In this document: in pieces, positions 51,006-59,442 of the stretch
How positions within the stretch are numbered: the first letter of the stretch is position 1
Layout of the letters: each line of letters begins with the position of its first letter
Source of the DNA: JACVRW01 sp963734365
Lineage (GTDB): Bacteria; Actinomycetota; Thermoleophilia; Solirubrobacterales; Thermoleophilaceae
Length of the DNA stretch: 64,000 bases
Assembly (NCBI GenBank): GCA_963734365.1
Contig: CAVTGV010000003.1
Location: 248,001-312,000, forward strand
Reading direction: 5' to 3'
Translations under genes and position numbers: made by a program
The notes under the pieces: model-generated
The model's database searches: none
Seen by the model: only the letters and a program-made list of their open reading frames with translations
What the model was told of the DNA's origin: nothing

Positions 51006-51934
51006 ACGGTGACCACTTCTCCGCTGACCTCGTCCGGCAGCCCGGCCTCCTTGCGCAGCCGCTGGGCGATCTCGGCGATCTCCTCGGGCGCGTAGTCGGG
51101 CGCGAACACTGTCGGCTGGGCGGGCAGGTCCGTGGGAGGCACGCCCTCGGGCGCCTCGTCGACCACCTCGAGGTCCTCGCCAGTCTCAGGGTGCGGCCCG
51201 TTGAAGACCGCGGCCAGCTCCAGGTAGTCGTTCGGTGAGAAGCGATAGAGCTGTAGGTGCAGGCCCTTCTCGATGTGAGGCTGGCACTCCGGGATCTTGT
51301 CCGTGGGGATCCGCGGGGCGGGAAACAGCTTCGAGAGGTCGGCGCCGGTGAGCTTCTCCACGGCGCGCGCATAGGCCACCTGGTGAACGCCACCGCGCAC
51401 CAGCAGATACCCCGTGAGCGCCCTCGCCGCGGGGTGATCGCACATCTCGTAGACCTTGAGCTTGCCGTTGCGCGCTCCGGTCTCGAGGAAGAAGTTGTGA
51501 GTCAGGTCCTCGACGAGGTCGCCGGAGGAGAACACGTAGTCCCCGTTCCACGGCTTGCCGTTCGAGTCCTGGCACAGGGCTCCCTGGCCCCCGGCGTTGA
51601 AGTGCTGGGGGTTGATGCCCTGGTCCTTCAGCGCGGTCATGGAGTCGTTGGGAGCCTGCTCATCCGCGCTTGCGCCGGTGAGCATGTTGTTGATGGCGGC
51701 GGCCACCAGCTCGATGTGGCCGTATTCCTCGGCCGCGATGTTGGCCACCAGGTCGTAGAACGGCCGGGCGTCCTGACGATTGCGGAAGTTGAACGACTGG
51801 AACGTGTAGTTCATGAGGGTGGACATCTCGCCGAAGCGCCCGCCCATCAGCTCCTGGACGATCCGCGCGCCGGCGGGATCGGGCTCGGAGGGAGGCGGGA
51901 GCTCGGCGGCGTGACGATCGAGGCGGAGAATCAT
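51002..51934 (-). CDS. Manganese catalase
   Basis: 310 residues, ferritin-like dimanganese catalase that removes hydrogen peroxide. Metal-ligand helices: VQELMGGRFGEMSTLMNYTF (first Glu), ANIAAEEYGHIELVAAAIN (Glu and His), LTHNFFLETGARN and DHPAARALTGYLLVRGGVHQ (His and Glu region). The C-terminal 80 residues extend the core with acidic segments, as in larger members. ATG start; the 64-base upstream gap is short, and a GGGTA...TACCC hairpin there may end the preceding O-methyltransferase transcript. Confidence 0.92.
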   Translation of the reverse strand: MILRLDRHAAELPPPSEPDPAGARIVQELMGGRFGEMSTLMNYTFQSFNFRNRQDARPFYDLVANIAAEEYGHIELVAAAINNMLTGASADEQAPNDSMTALKDQGINPQHFNAGGQGALCQDSNGKPWNGDYVFSSGDLVEDLTHNFFLETGARNGKLKVYEMCDHPAARALTGYLLVRGGVHQVAYARAVEKLTGADLSKLFPAPRIPTDKIPECQPHIEKGLHLQLYRFSPNDYLELAAVFNGPHPETGEDLEVVDEAPEGVPPTDLPAQPTVFAPDYAPEEIAEIAQRLRKEAGLPDEVSGEVVTV

Positions 51935-51998
51935 GAGGCCCTTCTTGAACGGGAACGGGTAAGGCTGCTACCCGGTCCCCGGCCCCATACGCCGCGGT

Positions 51999-52637
51999 CT
52001 AGCGACGGGCGCCGAAACCCACGCCGTCGCCGATCGGCAGGACGCAGGCGAGCCAGGGATCGCTCACGAGCAGCTCGGCGTTGAGCGCCCGGGCGGCCGC
52101 GAGTGAATCCGAGCTCCAGCTGGCGGTCTCAGTTTCGTCCAGGGCCACATCGCCGCTCATCAGCAGGTTGTCCACCACCAGAGTGCAGCGCTCGGAGAGC
52201 AGCGGCTCGGCGAGCTCGATGTACCTGCGGTACTCACCCTTCGAGGCATCCACGAAGAGCAGGTCGAAGGGTCCCTCGAGCTCCGGGATGGTGGAGATGG
52301 CGTCGCCCTCGATCAGCTCCACGCGATCGGCCACTCCCGCTCGCTCGAGGTAGGAGCGCGCCTGGATGGCGCGGTCGGGGTCGCGCTCGAGCGTGATCAC
52401 GCGCCCGTCCGAGAGCTGCTCCGCCATGTGCAGCGTGGAGTAGCCGATCGCCGTGCCCACCTCGAGCACCACCGGATCCAGCGTGCGGCACAGCACGGCC
52501 AGGAAGCGGCCCGTCTCCCACTGGACGATCGGGACCGAGTCGCGCTCGGCCACGGCCTCCATCTCGGCCATGACCTCCGAGCGTTCGGGCCTGAGATCGC
52601 GCAGGTAGCCGTCAACACGTTCGTCGAGGATGCCCAT
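51999..52637 (-). CDS. SAM-dependent O-methyltransferase (COMT-like)
   Basis: 212 residues. LEVGTAIGYSTLHMAEQL is motif I for AdoMet binding, ITLERDPDRAIQARSYLERAG motif II, DLLFVDASKGEYRRYIEL carries the metal Asp, and LVVDNLLMSGDVA the second metal site: a cation-dependent O-methyltransferase. Acceptors in this family are catechols or phenolics; here unknown. Last gene of a six-gene operon, ten bases after the glycosyltransferase. Confidence 0.9.
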   Translation of the reverse strand: MGILDERVDGYLRDLRPERSEVMAEMEAVAERDSVPIVQWETGRFLAVLCRTLDPVVLEVGTAIGYSTLHMAEQLSDGRVITLERDPDRAIQARSYLERAGVADRVELIEGDAISTIPELEGPFDLLFVDASKGEYRRYIELAEPLLSERCTLVVDNLLMSGDVALDETETASWSSDSLAAARALNAELLVSDPWLACVLPIGDGVGFGARR

Positions 52638-52647
52638 CGTGGTGAGG

Positions 52648-53403
52648 TTAGAGCGCGGCCGCGAGATCGTGGGCGAGTCCCCGCGGGGCGCGGCCTTCGG
52701 TTCGGCCCGAGGTACTGACCCTGACCATGTTCGAACGGACGATGGCCACGCCCCGGTCGAGCAGGGTCCGCTCGAGCGACTCGTCTTCGAGAGCCACGAC
52801 CGGCTCGATGCCGCCTATATCGCGGTAGAGCTCCGCACTGAGCGACATCGACGCTCCGCTGAAGTAGCCGTGTTCGGCGAGACCGTGGCCGCGGCCGGCC
52901 GCGAGCATCCTGCGCCGTGCGCCCGACAGGTTGCGAGCGTCGAGCGTGCGCTGCGACAGCAGCCGGAGGTCCTCCGGCAGGATGTCGATGCGCCCACCGA
53001 TCGCCGCTGCGCCTCGAGCTGCGAGTTCGAGCTGAACCGCCACCCAGCGACGATCGACGACGCTGTCGGCGTCGGTGCAGGCGATCAGACCATGAGGACG
53101 GCCCACGCTGGCAAGTCGCGTGCAGGCGGCCTCCATTCCCACGCGGCGAGCTCGGCCCACGCCGAGGCCCGGACCCTCGACGAGGTGCAGCCGCAGGCCG
53201 GGATGCCGGGCGGCGGCCTTCAGTGCTTCGGCGCGCGTTGCGTCGCGGCAGCCGTCGAGCACAAGGATCACCTCGTACGCACCGAGGTCCACTCCGTGCT
53301 GACCGGCGAGCGCGCGGACGCAGCGGCCCACGAGCTGCTCCTCGTCCTTGGCGGGCACGACGACGACGGCTCGAAGGCCGGGGTGGGGAGGCGCGAGCCT
53401 CAC
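52648..53403 (-). CDS. Family 2 glycosyltransferase
   Basis: 251 residues. VVVVPAKDEEQLVGRCVRAL is the GT-A nucleotide-sugar strand, VILVLDGCRDATR the DxG region, LIACTDADSVVDRRW the metal-binding DxD, and ALEDESLERTLLDRG the catalytic ED...(Q/R)xxR-type end. No membrane helices, so a cytosolic sugar transferase. GTG 53403 overlaps the stop of the FAD gene's second frame (GTGA), which fixes both. Confidence 0.87.
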   Translation of the reverse strand: MRLAPPHPGLRAVVVVPAKDEEQLVGRCVRALAGQHGVDLGAYEVILVLDGCRDATRAEALKAAARHPGLRLHLVEGPGLGVGRARRVGMEAACTRLASVGRPHGLIACTDADSVVDRRWVAVQLELAARGAAAIGGRIDILPEDLRLLSQRTLDARNLSGARRRMLAAGRGHGLAEHGYFSGASMSLSAELYRDIGGIEPVVALEDESLERTLLDRGVAIVRSNMVRVSTSGRTEGRAPRGLAHDLAAAL

Positions 53404-54564
53404 CGTGGAAGCGGCGCTCCCGCGGCCACCAGCTCGGTGCCGCGCTCGTAGTCGTCGTCATGCTCGTGGCTGAGCACGCCGACGCAGCGCCCTTCGTGGC
53501 CGTACCAGGCGGTCCATCCGTCCCCGCGTTCGTCCAGGAGCACCTCGTCGTGTCCGTCGCCCCAGGCCGCCTGCTTGATCGTCCGCCGGCCGATGGTCGA
53601 CCAGAACCCGGGCACCGCATCCCAGTGATCCGTCTGACCCCGCCGCGGTGCGGCCCGCGAGCTCGCCCTGAGCCAGGGCCTCGCCCCAGTGCTCCACGTT
53701 GAGGTGACGACCGGCCAGGGGATTGAAGAGCCGGGCGGCGTCGCCGGCGGCGAGCACTCCATCGGCGCTCGTCCGGGCCGAAGCGTCGCAGCACAGGCGC
53801 CCCCGGTCGACCTCGAGCCCTGCGTCGGCGCCAACCGCGATGTCGGGCTCCACACCCAGCGCCAGGACCACGGTCGAGGCCCGGAGCCTCGCTCCGCCCT
53901 CCAGGGTCACCCCTTGGCCTCCGGGCTCGATGGCCTCGACGGGACGACCCAGCCGCAGCGACACGCCCGCCTCGCGCAGCCAGCCCGCCAGAACCTCGCC
54001 CACTTCGTCTCCCAGCCGGGCCGCCTGAGGCTGCTCCTCGTCGGTCACGAGCTCCACCTCGACCGCTCGCATGGCCAGGGACACGGCGGCCTCGCAACCG
54101 ATGAACCCTGAGCCCACGACGATCGCCTGGTGGCCGGGCTCGAGCTCCCGCAGGACATCCGAGTCCTCCACGGTGCGAACGGTGCGGACTGCCGGGTCGC
54201 CGGCCCCGGGCAGATCCGGCCGCTTGGGCCGGGATCCGGTGGCCAGCACGCAGTGCTCGAACGAGACCGGGTCCCCGTTGCCGGTGTGCACCAGCCGCGC
54301 GTCGGGGTCGAGGGCCACCGCTTCCACGCCCGTCGCGAGCGTGACCCCCTGAGTGGCGAACCACTCGGGCGGCTCCAGGTACAGCTCGGCGGCGTCGAGC
54401 TCGTGGCGCAGGTAGTCCTTCGTGAGCGGCGGGCGGCGGTACGGCGGACGCGGCTCGCGCGCCAGAACCAGCACGTCTCCACCACCGCCGGCGTCGCGAT
54501 AGCCGCGCGCCGCGGCGAGGCCGGCGGGCCCGCCGCCGATCACCACGAGGTCGGCATGGCTCAC
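53400..54564 (-). pseudogene. FAD/NAD(P)-dependent oxidoreductase (ferredoxin reductase-like), frameshifted
   Basis: One reductase of about 388 residues read in two frames. From GTG 54564: LVVIGGGPAGLAAARGYRDA (FAD), IVVGSGFIGCEAAVSLAMRA (NAD), VLAAGDAARLFNPLAGRHLN, ending the correct frame near 53640 at GRTAAGS. The conserved C-terminal cap continues one base out of phase: HWDAVPGFWSTIGRRTIKQA, AWGDGHDEVLL, ending at 53400. One surplus base near 53630-53645 explains it. The second frame's stop overlaps the next gene's GTG exactly, so the two-part reading is the ancestral gene. Mutation or sequencing error. Confidence 0.82.
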
Positions 54565-55169
54565 GCGGGTCGATCCCAGCGGTCGAGCCGGTACTGCGGT
54601 TCGGTCACCGAGAGCGGATGTGCGAGGCCGCCGAGCCCCTCCGCCAGCCTGTCGTGGACCTCGTCACCGAGTTGCGGGTAGTCGCGTGTGCGCGGACGCC
54701 AGTGCACCGCAACGAGGCTGCCGCCCGGCGCGATCAGGTTCGCGAGATCGTCCATCGCCGCGTCCAGGAGCGCGGCGCTCCAGTAGTAGAGGATCTCGGA
54801 GAACACCACCAGGTCGAACCCTCCGTCCGGCAGCTCCTCGGGCAGCGCCCGCCGCTCGACCCTCACGTGCGGCTGGTCGCGCAGGCGGGCCCGAGCGCGC
54901 TCCACCGCCGGCGGGGACAGGTCGACCGCCAGCAAATCGTCGCAGCGCGGCGCCAGCAAATCGGTGAGCACGCCGATCGAGCAGCCCGCTTCGAACGCCC
55001 TACCGAAGCGGCGCCCAGGCTGGCCGAGCGCGGCGAGCGTCGCCGCGTACTTGTCGCGCTCGTACGGACTGGACTCGAAGCCCCAGGGGTCGGGGTCGCT
55101 CGCGTAGAGCCGGTCGAAGTAGGACGCCGGCAGGCGCCCCCCGGCGGTGGGCCGCTCAACGGCGCTCAT
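54561..55169 (-). CDS. NodS-like SAM-dependent methyltransferase
   Basis: 202 residues. SYFDRLYASDPDPWGFESSP, YERDKYAATLAAL and GRAFEAGCSIGVLTDLLAPR match the NodS/class I methyltransferase group, where NodS N-methylates the deacetylated end of Nod-factor oligosaccharides. SEILYYWSAALLD and GSLVAVHWRPRTRDYPQLGD follow. ATG 55169 overlaps the upstream gene by 14 bases. The acceptor here is unknown; a deacetylase two genes upstream makes an amino sugar plausible. Confidence 0.85.
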   Translation of the reverse strand: MSAVERPTAGGRLPASYFDRLYASDPDPWGFESSPYERDKYAATLAALGQPGRRFGRAFEAGCSIGVLTDLLAPRCDDLLAVDLSPPAVERARARLRDQPHVRVERRALPEELPDGGFDLVVFSEILYYWSAALLDAAMDDLANLIAPGGSLVAVHWRPRTRDYPQLGDEVHDRLAEGLGGLAHPLSVTEPQYRLDRWDRPA

Positions 55170-56265
55170 CGAGCACGGCCTCCCCGACGCGGGCCAGCAG
55201 CGGATCGAGCCGGTGCTGGTGGAGGAACACGCCCAGATCGCGCCGCGCACGGTCAAGGGCCGAGCCCGTGGCCAGCGGACGCGAGCCGCAGGCGCGTACG
55301 GCCTCGTCGAGCAACGTCTCGGCCGACGCGGCCACCTGGGCGCGAAGCAGTACCGACTCGCGCAGCTGCGAGGCTCCGGGCTCCTCTTGGGCGCGCCTGG
55401 CGGCGGCCGACAGCAGCGCGTCGATCGTGGCACGTGCGGCGGCGATCCGGCCGGCCGCGAGCGCCTCGAGCGGGGAGAGCGGATCGCGCTCGGCCAGGAG
55501 CGAAAGCGCAGCAGCGGCGGCCGAGTCGGCGATGCCGGCCCAGCTCGCGGCCGTGCGGATGGCATCGCGGCCGAACAAGGGCTCACGGGACAGCTCTCCC
55601 GGCGAGCCGAGCACGGCGAGCACCCGCGCCCCCTTGAAGATCACACGGTGGCTCTCGGAGGCCCTCATCCCGGCGGCCCGGTACCAAGCGCGGTCGATCC
55701 GGATGCCGTCGCTCAGGTCGACGTAGGCCAGCAGGGGAGGACCGGGCTTCGTATTCGAACGCTCGCGCGTGAGTACGAGCGCGCGGTCCACTCCGCCCGC
55801 GCCCGAGCAGAAGACCTTGACTCCCACCAGCGCCGGGCCTGTGCGGGACTGCCATACCAGCTGAGCAGGCGGCCCCTCGCCGGGAGCCGGGTCGGCTCCC
55901 CACAGGCCCAGGAGCAGCTCGCCGGCGGCGACGGCACGCAGGTCTCGCGACAGCAGCGGCTCGGCGGCGACGCTGAGCCGCTCGACGGCGTTCAGGTGGC
56001 CGTCGTAGATCCGTCCCACCGAGGCGTCGGCCGCAGCCACGGCGCGGACGGCGTCCCACTCGGTGCCATGGGAGACCGGCCGTGCGCCGTCCGGGCCGGG
56101 CACTGTGAATGAGAGCGCGCCGGTCTCCCTGAGCAGGGCGAAGGCGTCGGCGGGAAAGGCGGGATCTCGATCGCGCGCGGCGGCTCCGTCACGGATCCGG
56201 GCGAGCGCGGTACCGGTGTCGGGGTGGGGCCAGGCCGATTCGGCCGGCGCCGGGAGCACGGTCAT
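55156..56265 (-). CDS. Acyl-CoA dehydrogenase-family flavoprotein
   Basis: 369 residues. FALLRETGALSFTVPGPDGA and VRAVAAADASVGRIYDGHLN are the N-terminal helices; VGVKVFCSGAGGVDRALVL the central beta domain; RDAIRTAASWAGIADSAAAA and the Ala-rich tail the C-terminal helices. No catalytic Glu is obvious at the usual place, so it may be an acyl-CoA dehydrogenase-like oxidase or monooxygenase. ATG 56265 overlaps the deacetylase stop (ATGA). Confidence 0.82.
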   Translation of the reverse strand: MTVLPAPAESAWPHPDTGTALARIRDGAAARDRDPAFPADAFALLRETGALSFTVPGPDGARPVSHGTEWDAVRAVAAADASVGRIYDGHLNAVERLSVAAEPLLSRDLRAVAAGELLLGLWGADPAPGEGPPAQLVWQSRTGPALVGVKVFCSGAGGVDRALVLTRERSNTKPGPPLLAYVDLSDGIRIDRAWYRAAGMRASESHRVIFKGARVLAVLGSPGELSREPLFGRDAIRTAASWAGIADSAAAAALSLLAERDPLSPLEALAAGRIAAARATIDALLSAAARRAQEEPGASQLRESVLLRAQVAASAETLLDEAVRACGSRPLATGSALDRARRDLGVFLHQHRLDPLLARVGEAVLDERR

Positions 56266-56849
56266 GGCAACGCCACCGGCCGGTCGCCCAGCGGCTCCAG
56301 CGTTGCCCCCTGTGCGCGAAAGCGATCGACCAGCGGCGCGATCAGCGCCGCGGTCTCACCACAGCCGTCCCGGCGCGCGCCGGGGCCGACGCCGTCGTGC
56401 AGCAGCACCACCGAGTCGGGCGTCGCCACCGGACCGCCCCGGCGCAGCATGGTCCGGGCCGACAGCCCGGACCAGTCCTGGGTATCGAGCGTCCAGCCCG
56501 CGAGGCGCAGTCCGCGGGCCGCGGCCACGGCGGAGGTCCAGCCGGCGCGAGCTCCCCAGGGTGGGCGCCAGCGATGGGGGCGCGCCACGAGCGGCTCGAG
56601 CAGACTCAGCGCGGAGTCGGTGTCGGACTCGATCCGCTCGCGCGACGTCTCGGTGTGGCGAACGTGATCGAGGCAGTGCAATTCCACCTCGTGACCCTCG
56701 GCGGCCGCCCGGGCCACCAGCTCGGGGAAGCAGCGGGCGCGAGCGGCCATCACGAAGAAGGTGGCGCGCACGTCGGCAGCCCCCAGCTCGTCGAGCACGC
56801 GCGGCGTCCAGGTCGGGTCGGGACCGTCGTCGAAGGTCAACGCTGCCAC
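56262..56849 (-). CDS. NodB-like polysaccharide deacetylase
   Basis: 195 residues, a minimal NodB homology domain. ALTFDDGPDPTWTPRVLDEL holds the metal/catalytic Asp pair (motif 1), EVELHCLDHVRH the H-x3-5-H metal site (motif 2), RPPWGARAG motif 3 (Arg), LDTQDWSGLS motif 4, VVLLHDGVG motif 5 (His). Removes N-acetyl groups from amino sugars. GTG 56849 starts right at the domain; GTG 56921 would add 24 low-complexity residues. No signal peptide at the chosen start. First gene of the six-gene operon. Confidence 0.87.
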   Translation of the reverse strand: MAALTFDDGPDPTWTPRVLDELGAADVRATFFVMAARARCFPELVARAAAEGHEVELHCLDHVRHTETSRERIESDTDSALSLLEPLVARPHRWRPPWGARAGWTSAVAAARGLRLAGWTLDTQDWSGLSARTMLRRGGPVATPDSVVLLHDGVGPGARRDGCGETAALIAPLVDRFRAQGATLEPLGDRPVALP

Positions 56850-56944
56850 CGTTCGTCGATACCCCGGCCCAGCGGCCGGAAACGAGCTCGGCGGTTTGGC
56901 GCTCAACACTGCTTCGCCCACATGTCGCTGGGTAGGAGCGGCCG

Positions 56945-58129
56945 ATGAAAGCTCTCACTTGGCACGGCAAGCGCGACGTTCGCGTCGATACGGTCCCGGA
57001 CCCGAAGATCGAGCAGCCGACGGATGCGATCGTGCGCATCACGTCCACCTGCATCTGCGGTTCCGACCTCCACCTCTACGAAGTGCTCGGAGCCTTCATC
57101 GACGAAGGGGACATCCTCGGCCACGAGCCGATGGGCGTGGTGGAGGAGGTGGGCAGCGAGGTCAGCCACATCGCAGCGGGCGATCGCGTGGTTGTGCCCT
57201 TCAACATCTCCTGCGGCTCCTGCTGGATGTGCGACCGTCAGCTCTTCTCGCAGTGCGAGACCACCCAGGTGCGCGGACAGGACAAGGGTGCCTCGCTGTT
57301 CGGCTACACCAAGATGTACGGCCAGGTGCCCGGGGGCCAGGCCGAGTACCTGCGCGTACCGCAGGCCCACTTCGGCCCGATCAAGGTGCCGGAAGGGCCG
57401 CCGGACGAGCGCTTCGTGTTCCTGTCCGACGTGCTGCCCACCGCGTGGCAGGCCGTGGCGTACGCCGATCCGCCCGAGGGTGGCTCGCTCGCTGTCTTCG
57501 GGCTGGGACCGATCGGGCAGATGTGCTGCCGCGTCGCCCGCCAGCTCGGCATCGAGCAGGTGATCGGCGTGGACCTGGTGCCCGAGCGCATCGAGATGGC
57601 CCGGCGCCACGGCGTGGACACGATCAACTCAGCCGACGCGGGCGATGTCGGCGACGTGATCCGCGAGCGCACCGGCGGCCGGGGCGCCGACGCGGTGATC
57701 GACGCCGTGGGGATGGAGGCCCACGGCGCTCCGCTGGCGAAGCTCGCTCAGGACGCAGCAGCGCTTGTGCCCGACGCGGTGGCCCGTCCGCTCATCGAGC
57801 GGGCCGCGGTGGACCGCCTCACCGCCCTCCATGCCTGCATCGACTCAGTGCGCCGTGGCGGAACGGTCTCGATCAGCGGTGTGTACGGCGGAGCCCTCGA
57901 CCCGATGCCGATGATGCAGCTGTTCGACAAGCAGGTGCAGCTGCGCATGGGCCAGGCCAACGTCCGCCGCTGGGTCGACGACATCGTGCCGCTGCTCACC
58001 GGCGATGGCGACCCGCTGGGCACCGAGGATCTCGTGACCCACCGGATGCCTCTCGAGCAGGCCCCCCACGGCTACGAGATCTTCCAGAAGAAGGAGGATG
58101 GCGCGATCAAGGTGATGCTCCAGCCCTAG
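56945..58129 (+). CDS. Zinc-dependent alcohol/formaldehyde dehydrogenase-like
   Basis: 394-residue MDR-family enzyme. CICGSDLHLYE and LGHEPMGVVEEVG carry the catalytic zinc ligands; SCGSCWMCDRQLFSQC is the four-cysteine structural zinc site; SLAVFGLGPIGQMCCRVARQ is the NAD-binding loop. The insert SLFGYTKMYGQVPGGQAEYL and the overall length resemble glutathione-independent formaldehyde dehydrogenases. ATG with TAGGAGC box. An SDR gene follows 18 bases later. Confidence 0.88.
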   Translation: MKALTWHGKRDVRVDTVPDPKIEQPTDAIVRITSTCICGSDLHLYEVLGAFIDEGDILGHEPMGVVEEVGSEVSHIAAGDRVVVPFNISCGSCWMCDRQLFSQCETTQVRGQDKGASLFGYTKMYGQVPGGQAEYLRVPQAHFGPIKVPEGPPDERFVFLSDVLPTAWQAVAYADPPEGGSLAVFGLGPIGQMCCRVARQLGIEQVIGVDLVPERIEMARRHGVDTINSADAGDVGDVIRERTGGRGADAVIDAVGMEAHGAPLAKLAQDAAALVPDAVARPLIERAAVDRLTALHACIDSVRRGGTVSISGVYGGALDPMPMMQLFDKQVQLRMGQANVRRWVDDIVPLLTGDGDPLGTEDLVTHRMPLEQAPHGYEIFQKKEDGAIKVMLQP

Positions 58130-58147
58130 CTCCGGGAAGGAGGGCCC

Positions 58148-58921
58148 ATGGACCTCACCGGACAGACCATCCTCGTCACCGGCTCCGACCGGGGCATCGG
58201 GAGGGCGATCGTCGAGGAGCTCGCCCAGCGCGATGCCCACGTGCTCAGCGGCATGCGCGACGTGGACAGCTTCGAGCTCGTGAGCGGCAGCGCGGCCCGG
58301 GAGGTCAGGCCGGTGCACGTCGAGCTGTCCTCGCGCGAGGCGATCGAAGACTCCCTGGCTGCGCTGGGGGACACACGGATCGACGTGCTCGTGAACAACG
58401 CCGGGCACTTCTCGGGAGGCCTCTTCGAGCGAGGTGATCTCGGTGAGTTCTACGAGCTCATCCAGATCAACCTGTCCGCACTGGTGCACCTCACCTACCG
58501 GCTGCTGCCCGGCATGCTCGCGCGCGGGCACGGCAAGATCGTGAACAACGCGAGCATCGCGGGCTACGCGCACTTCCCGGGTGCGGCGGTCTACTCCGCC
58601 AGCAAGTCGGCGGTGGTGGGGTTCAGCGAGGCGCTGCGGCGGGAGCTGGAGGAGAGCCCGGTGAGCGTGCTGCACCTCGTGACCCCGGGAGTCGAGACGG
58701 ACATGCTCGAGCAGGTGCGAGCGGACTACGAGCCGTACGTGAGCGACACCTCGAAGCTCGACGGGGTCGAGCCGCGGGAGTGGGCGGCGAAGATCGTCGG
58801 CGCGATCGAAGACGACGACGAGGTGCTCAACCCGACGGGCGCCGAGCGTCTGGCCAAGCTGGCCTCACGCGGTCCGGCCGGGCTTCTCGATGCCACGCTC
58901 GGGCGGGTCTTCGAGCGCTGA
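58148..58921 (+). CDS. Short-chain dehydrogenase/reductase
   Basis: 257 residues, classical SDR. ILVTGSDRGIGRAIVEEL (cofactor loop), VLVNNAGHFSGG, VNNASIAGYAHFPGAAVYSASKSAVVGF with catalytic Ser, Tyr and Lys. C-terminal LNPTGAERLAKLASRGP. GGGAAGGAGGG lies seven bases before the ATG. Probably co-transcribed with the alcohol dehydrogenase. Confidence 0.9.
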   Translation: MDLTGQTILVTGSDRGIGRAIVEELAQRDAHVLSGMRDVDSFELVSGSAAREVRPVHVELSSREAIEDSLAALGDTRIDVLVNNAGHFSGGLFERGDLGEFYELIQINLSALVHLTYRLLPGMLARGHGKIVNNASIAGYAHFPGAAVYSASKSAVVGFSEALRRELEESPVSVLHLVTPGVETDMLEQVRADYEPYVSDTSKLDGVEPREWAAKIVGAIEDDDEVLNPTGAERLAKLASRGPAGLLDATLGRVFER

Positions 58922-58931
58922 ACGCGCGCGC

Positions 58932-59390
58932 TCAGAGCCGGCAGCGCATGAACAGGTTGTTGCCCTCGAAGAGCTCGGCCCAGCTGTCGAAGCCGGCCGA
59001 CCGGTAGAGCGCCAGCGCCGCCTCGTTCTTCTCGTTCACGTCGAGCTCTACGCGGGCGCAGCCACGCTCCCGTGCCCGCCCGAGAGCCGCCTCGAGCAGC
59101 GCCCGGCCGAGGCCCGTGCCGCGCGCCTCGTCGGCCACGTAGAGATCCTCGAGCAGGCAGTCGTCGGTGTCGTACCAGAGGCCGTAGCGGTAGCGCAGCT
59201 GCACCACGCCGGCGGGCGGATCGCCGCCCAGCAGGTACTCGGTGTTCGGATCGTCGAGGAGCCTTCGGACGCCGGCACGAAAGCGGTCGTCGCTTGGTTC
59301 GCTGCGCTCGGTCCAGTCGCGAAAGGCGACCATGAGGCGGGCCACCTCGTCGGCGTCGTCGGGCGTGGCCAGGCGAATGGGGACGGACAT
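58932..59390 (-). CDS. GNAT-family N-acetyltransferase
   Basis: 152 residues. Starts IRLATPDDADEVARLMVAFR; the acetyl-CoA loop is VADEARGTGLGRALLEAALG; ELDVNEKNEAALALYRSAGF is the C-terminal motif. ATG 59390 begins exactly at the domain; upstream open frame is not coding. Substrate unknown. Divergent from citrate synthase. Confidence 0.9.
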   Translation of the reverse strand: MSVPIRLATPDDADEVARLMVAFRDWTERSEPSDDRFRAGVRRLLDDPNTEYLLGGDPPAGVVQLRYRYGLWYDTDDCLLEDLYVADEARGTGLGRALLEAALGRARERGCARVELDVNEKNEAALALYRSAGFDSWAELFEGNNLFMRCRL

Positions 59391-59442
59391 CAGGAGGCAA
59401 GTATTCTCCGAAACGTCCTGCCGTCGCCCGAAGGAGGCTTCC

